Below, one piece after another: positions 36,706 through 49,233 of a stretch of DNA of 64,000 bases. The DNA lies in contig JAEPRB010000071.1 in NCBI GenBank assembly GCA_016758965.1, positions 101,541-165,540 of the forward strand, written 5' to 3'. Within the stretch, counting starts at the first letter, position 1, and each line of letters begins with the position of its first letter. The notes beneath the pieces were generated by a model. The model ran no database searches. It was not told the origin of the DNA and saw only the letters and a program-made list of their open reading frames with translations. Made by a program: the position numbers and the translations under genes. The DNA is from Circinella minor (taxonomy: Eukaryota > Mucoromycota > Mucoromycetes > Mucorales > Lichtheimiaceae).

Positions 36706-38080
36706 TTACGTATCAGTGTACCCTCCTTCTTCTCCTTCGAATGATTCATCCATGAAAATATCCACCAGCTGTTTGGCATCTTTATCCAGTTTATCCGACG
36801 AATTCCAGAAACTAGATGCATTTGATGCAATGGTATTAGCTTTATGTGAAAATTGAATAACTGCCGCATTTCTTGCAATCCTATTGTTACAATGAATAAC
36901 TCCAAAAGCTTCATGGTAAAGTCTTTCCAGGTGTCTATACTGATTATGCAACGCGTTTAATTGTTCTTCTCCTTTTTTGATTTGATCGCGAAGTTCCAGG
37001 ACACGAGAAGAAACTTCTGAAAAGAGACTACATATAAAATGGATACAGTACGTAGTATATTTTTTTCCCTATTATTAATAAACTGTACGTACCAACGTGG
37101 ATGGTAATAATAGTAATAATAAAATATCAAACATTTAACGAATATTTTTAAAACAAGTTTACCTGTCATCTTCAGTATCTTCACTTTGCGCACGGCGAGG
37201 ACGTTTTGGAATCTGTTCTCCTTCTTCTTGTTGTTCATAGTTGTCACTTATGGCACTATACCCACGCTTACGATAGCTTTTATTTCTTCCTGTTAGCGTT
37301 TTAATTGTTTTTGACATATCTCTGAGGTTCTCCAAAATACGGTTAATATCATCTTTAAGGTAGCTCGAAATATTTTTAGTACCATCTATTATGTATAACA
37401 AAGAAACATTCATATAATATTATTAGTAGAATATACTGACAAAAATAATAGAGAAGACAGTGAAGTCCGCAATAGCAAAAAAAAAAAAAAAAATTACCAC
37501 ATATTGTGTTATGTTGATGATGTTTCATTGTAGAAATCATAGGAACAAAGGTATTACTTTTGTTGCCACACAACAATGTTGAGGTGTCGGATAACCCTGC
37601 AGAAAATACAGGAAGTGGAAAGTTGAGATAAAACTTTCCTTCACCTTTAAAACAAAAATTGTTTTGTGTTTCACTGAATTGAGCTTGTTGATTTTCATCA
37701 GGTTCTTGTTTTATAGTGTCTTGTCCATAGTCTTCACTGTTATATTGATCGTTATAATTGTCATTTTCAAAGACCTGAGTTTCTTTATGAACTCCATTTG
37801 TTGTTGTTGGTATTGTTGCTGCTGGAACCTGTGGTCCCGGTTCTTGCTCAATGTGTGATACTCTAATAACCTTTTTGCAGGATTGTTTTTCAGGCGCCGT
37901 TTTTGTAACGGATGATGTGGGTTGTTTTTTTAGAGTAGTCGTACCTCGTGCTGCTGCTTGTGCAGATGATTCTGCGTTACTTGTTGTATTTGATGTGTTC
38001 TGTCTTAATTGTTGAATGTATATTGTTGCATTCTTTTTCTCGTCTGAACGTTTTGATTTAGATCTGGTTTGTGGTGACAT
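36706..38080 (-). CDS. Unknown protein with basic N-terminus and C-terminal coiled coil
   Basis: Exons 38080-37498, 37385-37163 and 37027-36706 give 375 aa. I do not recognise the family. Seen: a basic start (SPQTRSKSKRSDEKK), a long Ser/Thr/Gln/Asn-rich region with an IKQEPDE string (a sumoylation-like psi-K-x-E context) and a conserved-looking FYLNFPLPVFSAG segment. A helical segment (SSYLKDDINRILENLRDMSK) is followed by a basic PKRPRRA cluster. The C-terminal ~100 residues are helical and coiled-coil-like (SSRVLELRDQIKKGEEQLNA, then RHLERLYHEA) and end in an acidic tail. The composition suggests a nuclear protein, by inference only. Exon 1 ends before a 17-bp A-run (T-run on the coding strand), which makes the donor hard to read but leaves a good frame. 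Confidence 0.65.
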
Positions 38081-40264
38081 GATGAATACAATAGACCCTA
38101 CAAATAAAATAACAATAACAATAATAATAAAATTGAAAATATAGAAGATGGTATAAAAAATTGGTTATAGTGGTAAAAAAAATATGGTATTTTTTCTTTC
38201 TTTTATATATATCTACTATATGTATGATTTGGTTTTTATTATAGCTCCTCCATTCATTGTATCAAGAAAGATTAAAGAAAAAGTTTCTTTATATATATAT
38301 ATATTATTTGATAAAATTTACTCTATGAGTTAAGAGAGTATAAAAGAAAAAAACATGTACACATGAATCAAGCAGGAACAATAAACCAATAAAACAATGA
38401 TTGATTTAACATATTGCTTTTTATATACATGGTAAAATCCAAACAATCAATGAATAGCAAAGATGTGGTCATTCAAGTTGTAACATTGTTGAACCATTCT
38501 CATTATATTCGTAGAGAAAAAGGGGTACTACGCATAACGTTCAATTATTGTTTTTATTGATAAGAAAGAGGAACTACAACGTATCATTATATAGAAAAGA
38601 TTTTTAAGACTTATTATATAAAATTTTAACTACGTACATAATGACAAAACAAAATGAGAGTTGATAACAAAGAGTAAGTTGATCCTGTTTGAAAAAAAAA
38701 GATATTATATTAAACATTATTCAAGTCTCTTTCAGTAGCACATCTACATAATAAAACAATATATATATATACATATATATATATATTCTTATTGTACAGT
38801 ATTGTGCTAGCCAAATACTTTTTCGACAAATAAAAAAAATTAGTCTATCGTCACTGAATACGGAAAACGAGTGACATTTAAAAATAGTATGGTGTTCAAA
38901 ACGCTTGGTGCAAGGATACTCTGTCCATAAACTATAGCAATTAATAAAGATAATAAAGATACACAATAAATGTTTATCAAATACGCATGAGCTTTTTGTT
39001 GTAAATGCTGAGATGTATGATGACAGTGACAATTATTTTTTTGTTGGTGAACTTACTAGTACTATTGTCATCTACAACTGATGGTGGAGTGCGTTGGGTG
39101 GTACTACAAACATTGGTGATAGCTACTACTTCTGAAGATGTTGCTATTTTGTGGTCTTTATAAATAATAATTGTATGTAGTACGTCAAATAAAATACAAG
39201 CGTATAGAAATACTTTTGATTTTACAAGAAAAGAAGATAATAATGCTATTCCTCATACCTATAACAAATCAAGTTAAGTAATCTTTTTTTTTATATGTTG
39301 CTTACTATAGGAACTCTGAATTAAACTTATTATGCACGTAGAAGAAAAAAATACTTTGATAGATTTGACATTTAATAATGACCTCCATGAAATAACAAAC
39401 AACAATGAATATGGTCAGTAATTCCAATTTCTATCACTTTTTAAAATATTTAACTATAATAGTAGCGATTAATTAATGAGATAAAACATTCCTTTTAATC
39501 ATTCTCATTCTACGCAGCCTCTATTTCTGTTTCAATTCCATTCGGTTTGAAAGAAATATATATATTGAAAATGGCACTATCACATCTGTACATGATTACT
39601 GTTATTACGTATAATTTAAGCATTTAGATTAAAACGATATTATTGGGATTTTGTATCCATAGTACTGTACTTGCAACTTACATTTATTTGAAATATGATT
39701 ACTTTTCTGGTACGTATTTACCAGTACTTTGAGATTACCGAATTAAATGTTACGAATACATCTTGTATTTTTAGTACTACAACATTATCCTACCCATAGA
39801 AACGTTTATCTCGCTTTTGTAATCCGTAGCTAATATATATATATATATATATATATAAATTAAGGCAAATGATACATCCATCATAGTGTGAATCACACGA
39901 TTTTTTGTATTGCCAAATACTTTATATTTAAATTAGTTTCCTTTTTAAGGTTTTTCTGTTTGAAATGCGTAATCTATTTTCTATATGTGAATATTTTAAT
40001 TGATAAATAGTTTGAGATTAAACAATCGACAACTCAAATTAAAAATAATAATCGGCGATATATATGTGGGTGCATAAAATATAGAGTCTTTGTTTTGGAT
40101 TCTATGCGGAGTACAACCTTATTAAAGGAACAGGTACAAAAGTCGCGTTTCTTTGTCCCTTTAAAATATATACTTACCAAACGAACCTTTACGTTCTTTA
40201 TCTTTCTTCTAATCTTTTTTTTTTCTTTTTCTTTTTTCGTACTCTTTACTATAATTATTATACA
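38081..40264. other. Intergenic, 2.2 kb
   Basis: Divergent spacer, with (TA)n near 38757-38785 and 39833-39858. A 29-codon frame beginning at 39331 (MHVEEKNTLIDLTFNNDLHE) looks slightly coding-like, including an IDLTF string, but I could not link it to further exons. The final T-rich stretch (40200-40262) precedes the next start. Confidence 0.45.
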
Positions 40265-42164
40265 ATGGACCAATGGTCTGAACATGAATCAGTGATTGAC
40301 TACAGTTATAGTTTTCGTGGTGGTGGAAGCATTAACCACCCCAGTGTTGATAATCTTTCTAGCTATTCCTTAATATCAGACAACAATAATAACCATCACT
40401 ATAATTCATCTCGTGGTAGCATTACAGTAGGTACTATATATAATTTAATGCCTAATCTATTCAATGTGCAAAACAAGCGAAAAAAAAACAAAAAACAAAA
40501 ATATCTTGGGAAGTGGGAAGTAGAAAAAAGGTTTTTGCTTCAACCCAATTTTTAGTTTTATTCATTCTATCTTTTTTTTTTAACATATTAGAAAAGTCAA
40601 AACGATCAAAAAAAGGGAAACAACAAAGATTAGATCAACGACCACGCGCATCGTCACAACCTGTAGTAGAAACCAATTTTTTAGAAGGTGCTCATGGTAA
40701 TAGTCGATCGTTTGAATCTGAACCAGTACCGAATACAAAACGACGTTACGCGAATAATTCTTTATCCACATATGAAAATAGTCGATCAGCATCCTCTTTT
40801 TCATTATCAGATCATCATAGTAAACGATTTGAGGATGTATTTTCAGATAACCCTTCTGAAACTCGATTACGTATTGAAAAATCATTATCAAATATAAGAG
40901 AACAACAAGCGAGATCTATATCACGACCATCAACACTATCAAAGGGTAGTGAGTTTTATGATGATGATGAAAATGACGTTGAAATTAATAATACGAATAA
41001 ACACGAGTCATATCATGAACATGAATATACAGAAACAATAACAAACAAATGTACAGTACCAAAAGAAGAAAAAGAGACGCGAAATAAAGATGTTATACGG
41101 AAAATGAGTCAACCTGAGTTAAATGCCAATTATCATGCTTGGGAGACAAACTTTCAGAAAAAAACAATGGATGCTATGGATGAACGATATAAACAAGTTA
41201 CAGCCTCTTTGGAATCAAGGATTAAGGTAACCTAACTTTTAATTTTTATTACCAATTAATTGTTTTTAACATTTCCTTTCTTTTTTTTAATCAACGGGCT
41301 TGACTATATATATATCGTTACTAACTTTTTTTTTCTTTAAAAAAAAAAAACAGATATTGGAAGAGGAGATGCAAAAAGCAAATGACGATATGGAAGTTTC
41401 TCGCGAATATGTTAGTCAAATTCAGGAAAAGTCTAATCGAATTGATTATGCTACCCAAACAAGTATACAAAGCGTCCAAGAAAAGCCTGATCGAATTGAT
41501 TATGCTACTCAAACAAGTATACAAAGTATTCAAGAAAAACCTGATCGAATTGATTATGCTACTCAAACAAGTATTCAAGAAAAACCTGATCTAATTGATT
41601 ATGGTACACAAACAAATATTCAAGGTGTTCGTCAAATTAGTGATCTCGAAGCCAAATCAAAAAAGATCGAGATCATTGAGGTATAGTTAAACATATAGAT
41701 ACAAAGTGGATTAGAATGTTGAAATTAAGATTATGATTGAGGTTAAGGATGAAGTGATATATTTTAATAACGTAAAAAAAAAAAAAAACCAGACAATGTT
41801 AAATGATCTTGGATTTGATAGTATGGGTGATTTCGAAAAAGCTGTAAAAGATTGGAGAACAAAAGCACGTTTGTTTGATCAAGTACAATGTTTTATTGAT
41901 CGTGTGGATAATGTGGTTTGGGATACTCCTTATGTTTCACTATTGAGTATATGTCGACAACACAAGAATTTAGTATCATCCATGCGTAATTCTCCTGATG
42001 ATGTATGCGAAACTCATAGGACACAATATGAAAAGGCGTTATTGGAGGCAGAAAGAGATAAAAATCGGGCATTAAAAAGTCTTCCTTATTCATCTGAACA
42101 TCTGGATGTTACATTTGAAAGATTGGTACGATGGGCACATACTGTACGTCATGTAACTTCATAA
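40265..42164 (+). CDS. Coiled-coil protein with four tandem TQT motifs (LC8-ligand-like)
   Basis: Exons 40265-40430, 40592-41226, 41354-41680 and 41793-42164 give 499 aa. Seen: a Ser/Asn/Tyr-rich N-terminus; a basic SKRSKKGKQQR patch; a long Ser/Arg-rich disordered stretch; and a heptad-like coiled coil crossing the exon 2/3 boundary (DERYKQVTASLESRIK, then ILEEEMQKANDDMEVS). Next comes a tandem repeat with DYATQTSIQ three times and DYGTQTNIQ once, with the TQT cores at residues 301, 319, 337 and 352. The last 120 residues are a helical, conserved-looking domain (NDLGFDSMGDFEKAVKDWRT and CFIDRVDNVVWDTPYVSLL). TQT is the anchor of short linear motifs that bind dynein light chain LC8. The exon 1 donor is uncertain: G|GTACTA at 40431 is preferred, but GTAGGT five bases earlier with a shifted acceptor also keeps frame. 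Family not recognised. Confidence 0.75.
41438..41623 (+). repeat. Coding tandem repeat, 54-bp units
   Basis: Units start at 41438, 41492, 41546 and 41591 (periods 54, 54 and 45 bp). Each encodes [RL]IDY[AG]TQT[SN]IQ followed by a spacer that includes QEKPD. The third unit lacks three codons of the spacer. DNA identity between units is high, which points to recent local duplication. Confidence 0.88.
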
Positions 42165-44084
42165 ATAATTTGTATATATTATATTATTATCCCTACTACG
42201 CACATATATTTCAACCTTCTATTATCATAAATAACTATATACATAATTGTTTTTTTTCTTTTCTTTTCTTTTCTCTTCTTCCTTTCATGAAATAATAATA
42301 ATGAAAAGGTTAATAAAAGTTACAAATCTATCCTCTATGAAAAAAAGAATATTTGACATGAAGAAAACACACGTGAAGTATAATCACTGACACACCGAAT
42401 AGACGAAATACATCTATCATGTACAATAAGCTCAACTGTTTGTCGTGTCACTCTTTGTCTCGGGTTTAAATGATAAGAATGACTACGTAAAAAAATTATT
42501 CCTTATAAATAATTCTTCAAAAAAAAATTTTACGAAATCTGTTTATTTAGTTTGCGTAGTGGCGTGTGTAAAAGTAAGGTATACATAATGCGTCATTTAT
42601 CAACAACTAAACTCTCTTTGAGGGCCACAGCTGTAGGTATTCTAATTATTATGTTGTAACGACCTTTTTCAGTAGTAATCACTACGTACATATAACTTTT
42701 AATCTTTATTCACACTCAATTTGAAGGTACACATCAACTGTACTTTGAAGTATTCATACTACAGACAAGATAATATTAAAACTACCTGTGCATATCTCAT
42801 CATACAATTACTTAATTGACAAGACAGTTATTCTCAAATTTCTTTTCCGTATTGTTTCAATTGATAGTTATTTGTCTGTATACGTATGATCATCAATAAT
42901 AATAATAGAACAATGATATTGTATTCTCTATGTAAAAGGTAATTCTATTTTTGTTTGTGCCTAAAGAAATAATTCTTATTCCAAATGGGAAGGGTACTAG
43001 TTGGGAAGGAAGAGTAAGACATATGGAAATTCTGAAAAGGACGTATATGTGGTATTTAAATGAGACGAGTATCATTGAAGAGATAGAAAGCATATAATTA
43101 TTTTGGTTACTTTTTTTAATAACATTAATATATATATATATATACTCATTACACTCCCACCACACACACAATCTTCTGCAAACACATAGGGTCTTTTCTT
43201 TCTTATTTTTTTTTCTCCCTATCTATTTTTCTTATCTTACCTTCGATAAACTTAGTCTTATTTCTCCCACGTTTCTACCTTAGACTTAGCTATTATCTTC
43301 CTTCCTTCCCCCCCCCACTAGTTTAACTTTTCCCCTCAATGAGGGGTTTTTCAGTTGATACCTCTTCGCTCTTTTGTATATAACTGTCAATCCATTTTGT
43401 ACCGCAAGGAAGCGACCACATGCCCATTGGTGAAGGTCATCTTAGTCTTTCATTTAATAAATATATAAATTTTAATCTATGTATACTTTATCAATGAGTC
43501 GTTCTTTTTTTGATTTCAATTCGTGCAGATGGGCACGAATAGTTTTCATTTTTAATCAATCATATCAAAGAGTGATTTATTAGTCCAAGAATAATAAAAT
43601 ATATAGTGTTTATAATATCGAGAAAATGTACATATGTACATCCTCTTTATTATTATTTTATTTAAATTGATTTTATATTCTATGATATAGTATTTATATG
43701 TTACTGGCTTAAAAGAAATTAAAGTTTTTTTCATAGAACATCAGAATGATTACATACATATAAAGCCAAAGACTTTGATAGAAAATTGGAATGATGGATA
43801 AACCAGTTTTACTATAGAAATGTAAAAAGCCAAGACGAATAAATAGAAAATCTAACTAAAATAGGAATCGAGGTAATTTTTCCATTGGTTTCATGATGTA
43901 TTTGGGTACTCTTATTATTGGAAACAAAATAATAAAATAAGAAGAATTTATTGGCTTTTTATAATTATCGCCAGTATACGTGTAAACAAATTGGAACTGC
44001 TTGTGATATAGAATGAATCTCGGTCAAACGTTTTCGAAAGCGAATCATTTAAAATTTTCATGAACATACAACTATACTAAAAAC

Positions 44085-44310
44085 AGAGCATGCAACCCCG
44101 AAGGTGGCATTCAGAGCCTCGATTATTTGGCTGGAAATAGGCTTCCAAGGCCTGGCGACGTCGCCGAGTAAAGTCCAGAAATAGTTCTAATATTGAATCT
44201 CATTACGACAGAAAATATATTTCTGGTTTGGTTAGATCACGTGCCCGCATTTTTTTTTTTTTTTTTTTTTTTTGGAGTCGAGTGCTTAACCCCGCGGAGT
44301 GCGCGAATTT
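44085..44310. ncRNA. Candidate structured RNA gene (unassigned)
   Basis: A patch clearly richer in G and C than its surroundings. It contains the palindrome GGCGACGTCGCC (near 44155), a 9-bp inverted repeat CCAGAAATA / TATTTCTGG (44174-44182 and 44217-44225), other short stems, and a run of 24 T at 44250-44273 that could end Pol III transcription on the plus strand. There is no open frame. I compared it by memory with U1-U6, SRP, RNase P and MRP RNAs and could not match it. It may also be a relic of a mobile element. Confidence 0.25.
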
Positions 44311-45390
44311 TTATTTTCAGTAACTGAAGCAAATTGGTGGGGAATCAAATAAGCTTTATTAGCTTATAGAAAATTCTATCAGATAGTTGATTTTTCTGTA
44401 GAATATTAAACAAACATTTATGATAGGTAGTAGTCTCCAGTCGGTACCGTGCTACTATATAATTATATATGTTACTTCTTGTGGATGCACATGAATAAAT
44501 AAATCAATCTAATCTCCATATCACCAATACCAATTAAAGCTTTGTTACTATCATTGATCACATTATATTTTTTTTTATAATGGGTAACTCTCTTGTAACT
44601 TATTGTTTCCTATTATTTCGGTGATCATACAGAACCATACCAGAATCAACTACACAACAGAGTGGATGGGTAATAGTATTTTACCTTGTACAATCACTAT
44701 TTAGTTCGTTGCTGATCCCATTCATCATTTGTTTTCCGACAAAAAAAAAAAATAAGCCCCAGATGATTGTGTGAAGGCTAAAACAAAAAATATTTTATTT
44801 TCGTGATCTTCATTTTCTATTTTTATATATAAAAAATATACGCCAACTGCATAAAAACAGAACCATTATAAAAAACCAAAAAAAAAAACTACTGCGCCCT
44901 TTTTTTATGTTTATTATGTAATTTATCCTTCCTTCTTTTCAATTTATATAATGTAAACAATACACTATGGATTCATGGAGTAAGAGGGAGGAAATCTATA
45001 AAGAGAAATAAAGTTGCTCAAATATATCCTCGTTTTCCTTCACCTAATATATTCGAGCAATGTCAATCTTTTTAAAAATTTAAACTTTTTTTTGATACTT
45101 GATTATCATTTTTAATTGAGACCAATAACATGTTGTTCATAAGAAACAAAACAAAAAAGTTTTTTTTTTTTTATAATATTCTTCATGGTGGCGTTCTATT
45201 TTATTTTATTTTTTTCCCTTCCACATATTTAATTATTCCGGAAACTTCAGAAATCGATTTTGGAAGCTAAAAGTTATATGATTTTTGAGGGAAAAAAAAA
45301 AAAAAGGTGTAACACAAAGGAGGTAAATTTCCATGGTGATAACCCAAATACAGCGTACAGGTTTGTTACCATGTCAATGCGTCGTGTGCT

Positions 45391-45395
<5 letters not shown>

Positions 45396-45420
<25 letters not shown>
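45396..45420. repeat. (CT)n microsatellite
   Basis: An uninterrupted CT dinucleotide run, about 550 bp upstream of the sugar-porter start. Confidence 0.85.
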
Positions 45421-45421
<1 letters not shown>

Positions 45422-45973
45422 TTGTATCGGAAGTAATCCTTGCTTTTATAAAACACGTTGCGCGTGAAATGTTGTTGTGTTGTGCTATGTTTTGCATAGT
45501 CTTTTTCAGTGTATAAAGTGTACATATATATATATATATATTATTCTCTTTCTTTCTTTCTTTCTTTTTTCTTCCTTTCTTTATTTTTTATTTTTTCTTT
45601 TTTTACGTCTACAAAAAGTTTCGATCTATTTTTTTTTTTTTTTCAAAAAACATACCTGTAAATTCAATAAATATTGGTACTTTTCTTTTCTATAAAAATA
45701 ATATTTTATTCAATTCACGCCATGATCATCGATGACTAAAAAAAAAAAAATTCATTTACGCGGAAACATGTAATCAATAGAGGACGAAAAAAAAAAATAA
45801 CCTTTTTTTTTTTTTTTTTTTTTTGCCCTCATGTACTTTTTGTTCTCTTTACGATCTTTGTACAAAAATCTAAAATATAGCCTCAGTGTCAACATAATAT
45901 TACCGTTGACATAATAGAAGGAAAAAAAAAAAGGGTAAAAAAAAAAAAAAAAAAAAGAAAGAAAGAAACCGAT

Positions 45974-47296
45974 ATGAAAGATACAAGACTTTATTTAATT
46001 TGCAGGTACCGTAAGACAAAAAAAGACGAAACTATATTTTTTAATTTGAAACGAGTTTTACTTTTGATAATAATAATTTAATTATTTATAACAAAAAATA
46101 GTTTTGTATCCCTTGGTGGATTAATGGTATTATTATTATTTTATTTTTTTGTGTTGTTTTAATATTTTTTATACGAAAAAGAAGAAAAAAAAAAACTCAC
46201 TAAAATATTTTCTTTGTTATTACTATTATGGATAAATAAAATAAGTATGGGTAAGTTTTGTTACCACAAACTATGTTATTAAAGGGCTGTGTTGAGTTAA
46301 TTTATTTAACTATTCTTTTTATTAGGTACGACACAGCCGTTCTTACAGCATGCCTTGCATTACCAGAATATCGTAATGTTTTTTCATTAAATAATGATGC
46401 GAATGGTGTTGCAGCTAGTGTAGCTTCTCTTTCAGCATCCTTTCTTGTATCATTGGTATGAAGTTTAATTATCATTGTTATATATATATCATTCGAAAAA
46501 AAAATGACTCATTTTTTCTTTTTTCAAACATTAGATATCAGGGTTTCTTGCAGATTCCATTGGACGAAAAAAATTCTTTTATGTTGCGGCAGTTTTTCAT
46601 ATTATTGGAAGTGTTATCCAGATGGTCGATTTACAACTGAGTGCACTATTAGTAGGACGAGTCATCACGGGCTCTACTGTTGGGTAACTTTTTTTTTTCT
46701 TTTATAATTAGTATCTATTTATGGAGAACAATGGGGAGGGTGTGAGAGAGAGATATGAGAGTGAAAAAAAAAAAGAAAGAGAGATAATCGCATGAAATAT
46801 GATTCTTCCGTTCTCTTTCCCCCCCCCAAAAAAAAAGTACAGAACAATGGGATTAACTTGTTTTTATATCGATATGATCATTATTCAGGATGCTCAGCAT
46901 GTCAGTCCCTTTATGTAAGTTCTTTCTTAGCATTCTGTGATTCCAAATACAGTAATTAAATTTACTTATAATAAAAATAACATAATATTTAATTATTGTT
47001 ATGATAGATCAAAGTGAAATGGCTAGTTCTCAAAATCGTGGTAGAATTATTGCTCTTTATCAATTGGGTGTGACAACTGGATTTTGTTTATCTTCATGGA
47101 TTGCATTTGGTACTGCGGATTTAATTAATAATTTATCTTGGAGGTAATAATAATAATAATAATACTAGTGTGTTATACACAATTATGCATGATTTTTTTT
47201 TGACAAGATAATTAAATAATTATAATAGAATTCCTGTTGGTATCCAGATTGTACCCGGTGGTATTCTATTACTTGGATTATCATTTATTCCTGAGA

Positions 47297-47330
<34 letters not shown>

Positions 47331-48903
47331 CAATCAATAAGAACAATGAAAAAACAGAGATTAACCTTTCAAAGTTGTAATATTATAAGCATAGTCCTCG
47401 ATGGTTAATTGCGCGTGATCAATATAGTCAAGCCTTAGCTATTCTTGCACAAATCCGTGGGAATAAAACGGATGATACGGAAGTTCAAATGGAATACACT
47501 AGTATTGTTCAAGATGTAACCTTTGACAGAACTTATACTTCCAAAACATTTTTTGCATTGTTCAAAACAGGCATTGAAAATTATCGAAAAAGAACTGTAT
47601 TAGGTGCAGGAATTCATATTTTTACCCAACTGACGGGTGCAAATGGTTTATTGTAAGTTGTTATTTTATATATTATTTAAAATTTAGGGGAGGGGGTTTG
47701 TGATCATTGTGTTTTTTTTTTTTTTTTCTAAATAGATTACATATTATCTTATAGATTTTATTTACCCAGAATTTTACGAACAGCAGGCTTAGGTGAAGTT
47801 CATTCCGTTTTGATAGGTAAAATATCTTTTTTTTTTCTTTTGTACTCTATCTTTTGTTTGCGCTATTTTATAAAATTCTTTTCAGCTGACCTTTGTTTTT
47901 TTTTTAAAAAAAAAAAAAAAAAAACCGATAGGAAATGGTGTTGCTGGAATAGTCAATATGCTTGGGACAATACCTGTATTTTTTTATGTAAGTTTTCTTT
48001 TTTTTTTTTGGGGGGGGGAGAGAGGAGGCGGAAGAAGGAGGACAAGGGACACAACAATAGGTTTGAAATCCTATTTTTGGTTTCAGGAATATTAAATGTT
48101 CAAGTAAAGATAGATCGATGGCCAAGACGACGAATTCTTGTTACAGGAGCACTTCTTATGGCAGCCTGTTTATTCACTGTTGCAGGTCTTGTGGGTGGAT
48201 ACAGTACCATGGTGTCACCAGCTCGAATCCACATGAGTCCAACTTCCTCAATTGATGGTATTACTATAGAAATACATAGTATTGCGATCACTTATAGTAT
48301 TATTGTTTTATTATGTGTATTTATTGCCACTTTTTCATTGACTTGGGGGTAAGTTAAAAAAAGTTTTATTTTTATTTTATTTTTAGTATGAGCTGTTATA
48401 GTTTTTTTTTTGTTATTGACATGTAATATGTTATTATGATAAGTCCTGCAGGATGGATCTATCCAGCCGAAATTTATCCACAATTAATTCGAGCAAATGC
48501 CATGGGAGTAACAACCGCCACAAGCTATCTGTTCAATATTATCATTACATTAGTGACACCTATTTTATTTGAAACGATACGTTGGGGCACCTATGTACTT
48601 TTTGGTGGATTTTGTGTTATAATAGCAATTACAATTCATCGCTATTTCCCAGAAACACGATGTCGATCATTAGAAGAAGTTAATTTGATATTTAGTGGAG
48701 CATTAGTAGATGAACAACCCGGTGCCCATCATCCTGAAACGGCAGCAGAAGCACTTTTAAAAATGCAACAAATTCAATCCAAAGATCGACGTAGAAGGTT
48801 AGCACAGGGGGATCAACAAATGGTATGGAATGATATACGAATATTATCATCATCATCCGATGCAGCTATTGCTATAGATCAACATGATTTGGAAAAACGA
48901 TAA
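45974..48903 (+). CDS. MFS sugar porter (hexose/pentose transporter family)
   Basis: Thirteen exons join in frame to 548 aa: 45974-46005, 46102-46126, 46246-46250, 46326-46455, 46535-46683, 46889-46914, 47008-47143, 47229-47297, 47395-47652, 47755-47816, 47932-47987, 48110-48348, 48444-48903. Signature motifs of the sugar porter family are present: FVSLGGLMYGYDTAV at TM1; ADSIGRKKFF (motif A); SSQNRGRIIALYQLGVTTG; LSWRIPVGIQ; FIPESPRWL; the TQLTGANGLLFYLPRI segment of TM7; IDRWPRRRIL; TWGPAGWIYPAEIYP; and FPETRCRSLEE (PETKG-type). The likely role is plasma-membrane import of a monosaccharide by proton symport; the substrate is unknown. The 5-nt third exon (TATGG) is required to complete the YGYDT motif in frame. 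The C-terminal ~60 residues are hydrophilic. Introns carry long A- and T-runs. Confidence 0.88.
46246..46250 (+). other. 5-nt microexon of the sugar porter gene
   Basis: TATGG is flanked by AAG upstream and GTAAGT downstream. Joined to ATG before it and GTACGAC after it, it yields LMYGYDT with the reading frame intact. Leaving it out shifts the frame. Confidence 0.7.
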
Positions 48904-49081
48904 CATATCATTATTATGATTGTTTTTTTTTTGGGGGGGGAAGGGAGTTTCTTGTTATTATCGATTATTATGTTTGTCAATGTATGAATGATGGAAGAAA
49001 GTGGTCAAGAAGGAGTAACAGACAGAGGTTGTTTTTTTTTTCTAAAAAAAAAGAGTTACGTATTATTATTATTACTATTGT

Positions 49082-49129
<48 letters not shown>

Positions 49130-49202
49130 GCGTACCTGTTTTTTTTTCTTTGTATAAACTTTTTTTTTTCTATTGATTCTTCTTTTCTTGTATAAACACT
49201 TA

Positions 49203-49233
<31 letters not shown>

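Larger units (their letters stand above)
42165..45973. other. Intergenic, 3.8 kb, with microsatellites and a GC-richer island
   Basis: No protein gene supported. It includes a perfect CCCCTC/GAGGGG hairpin followed by five T at about 43333-43352. It also includes the GC-richer island described separately (44085-44310), a (CT)n repeat at about 45396-45420, and long T- and A-runs near 45801-45824 and 45939-45955. TATA-like and CT-rich sequence near 45525-45600 may belong to the sugar-porter promoter. Confidence 0.5.

Noticed and set aside
38721..39032. 103-codon minus-strand frame
   Set aside because: Composition matches AT-rich noise and it runs through a TA repeat; no motif.
49084..49130. 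Cys-only frame through the GTT repeat
   Set aside because: A translation of a microsatellite, not a protein.
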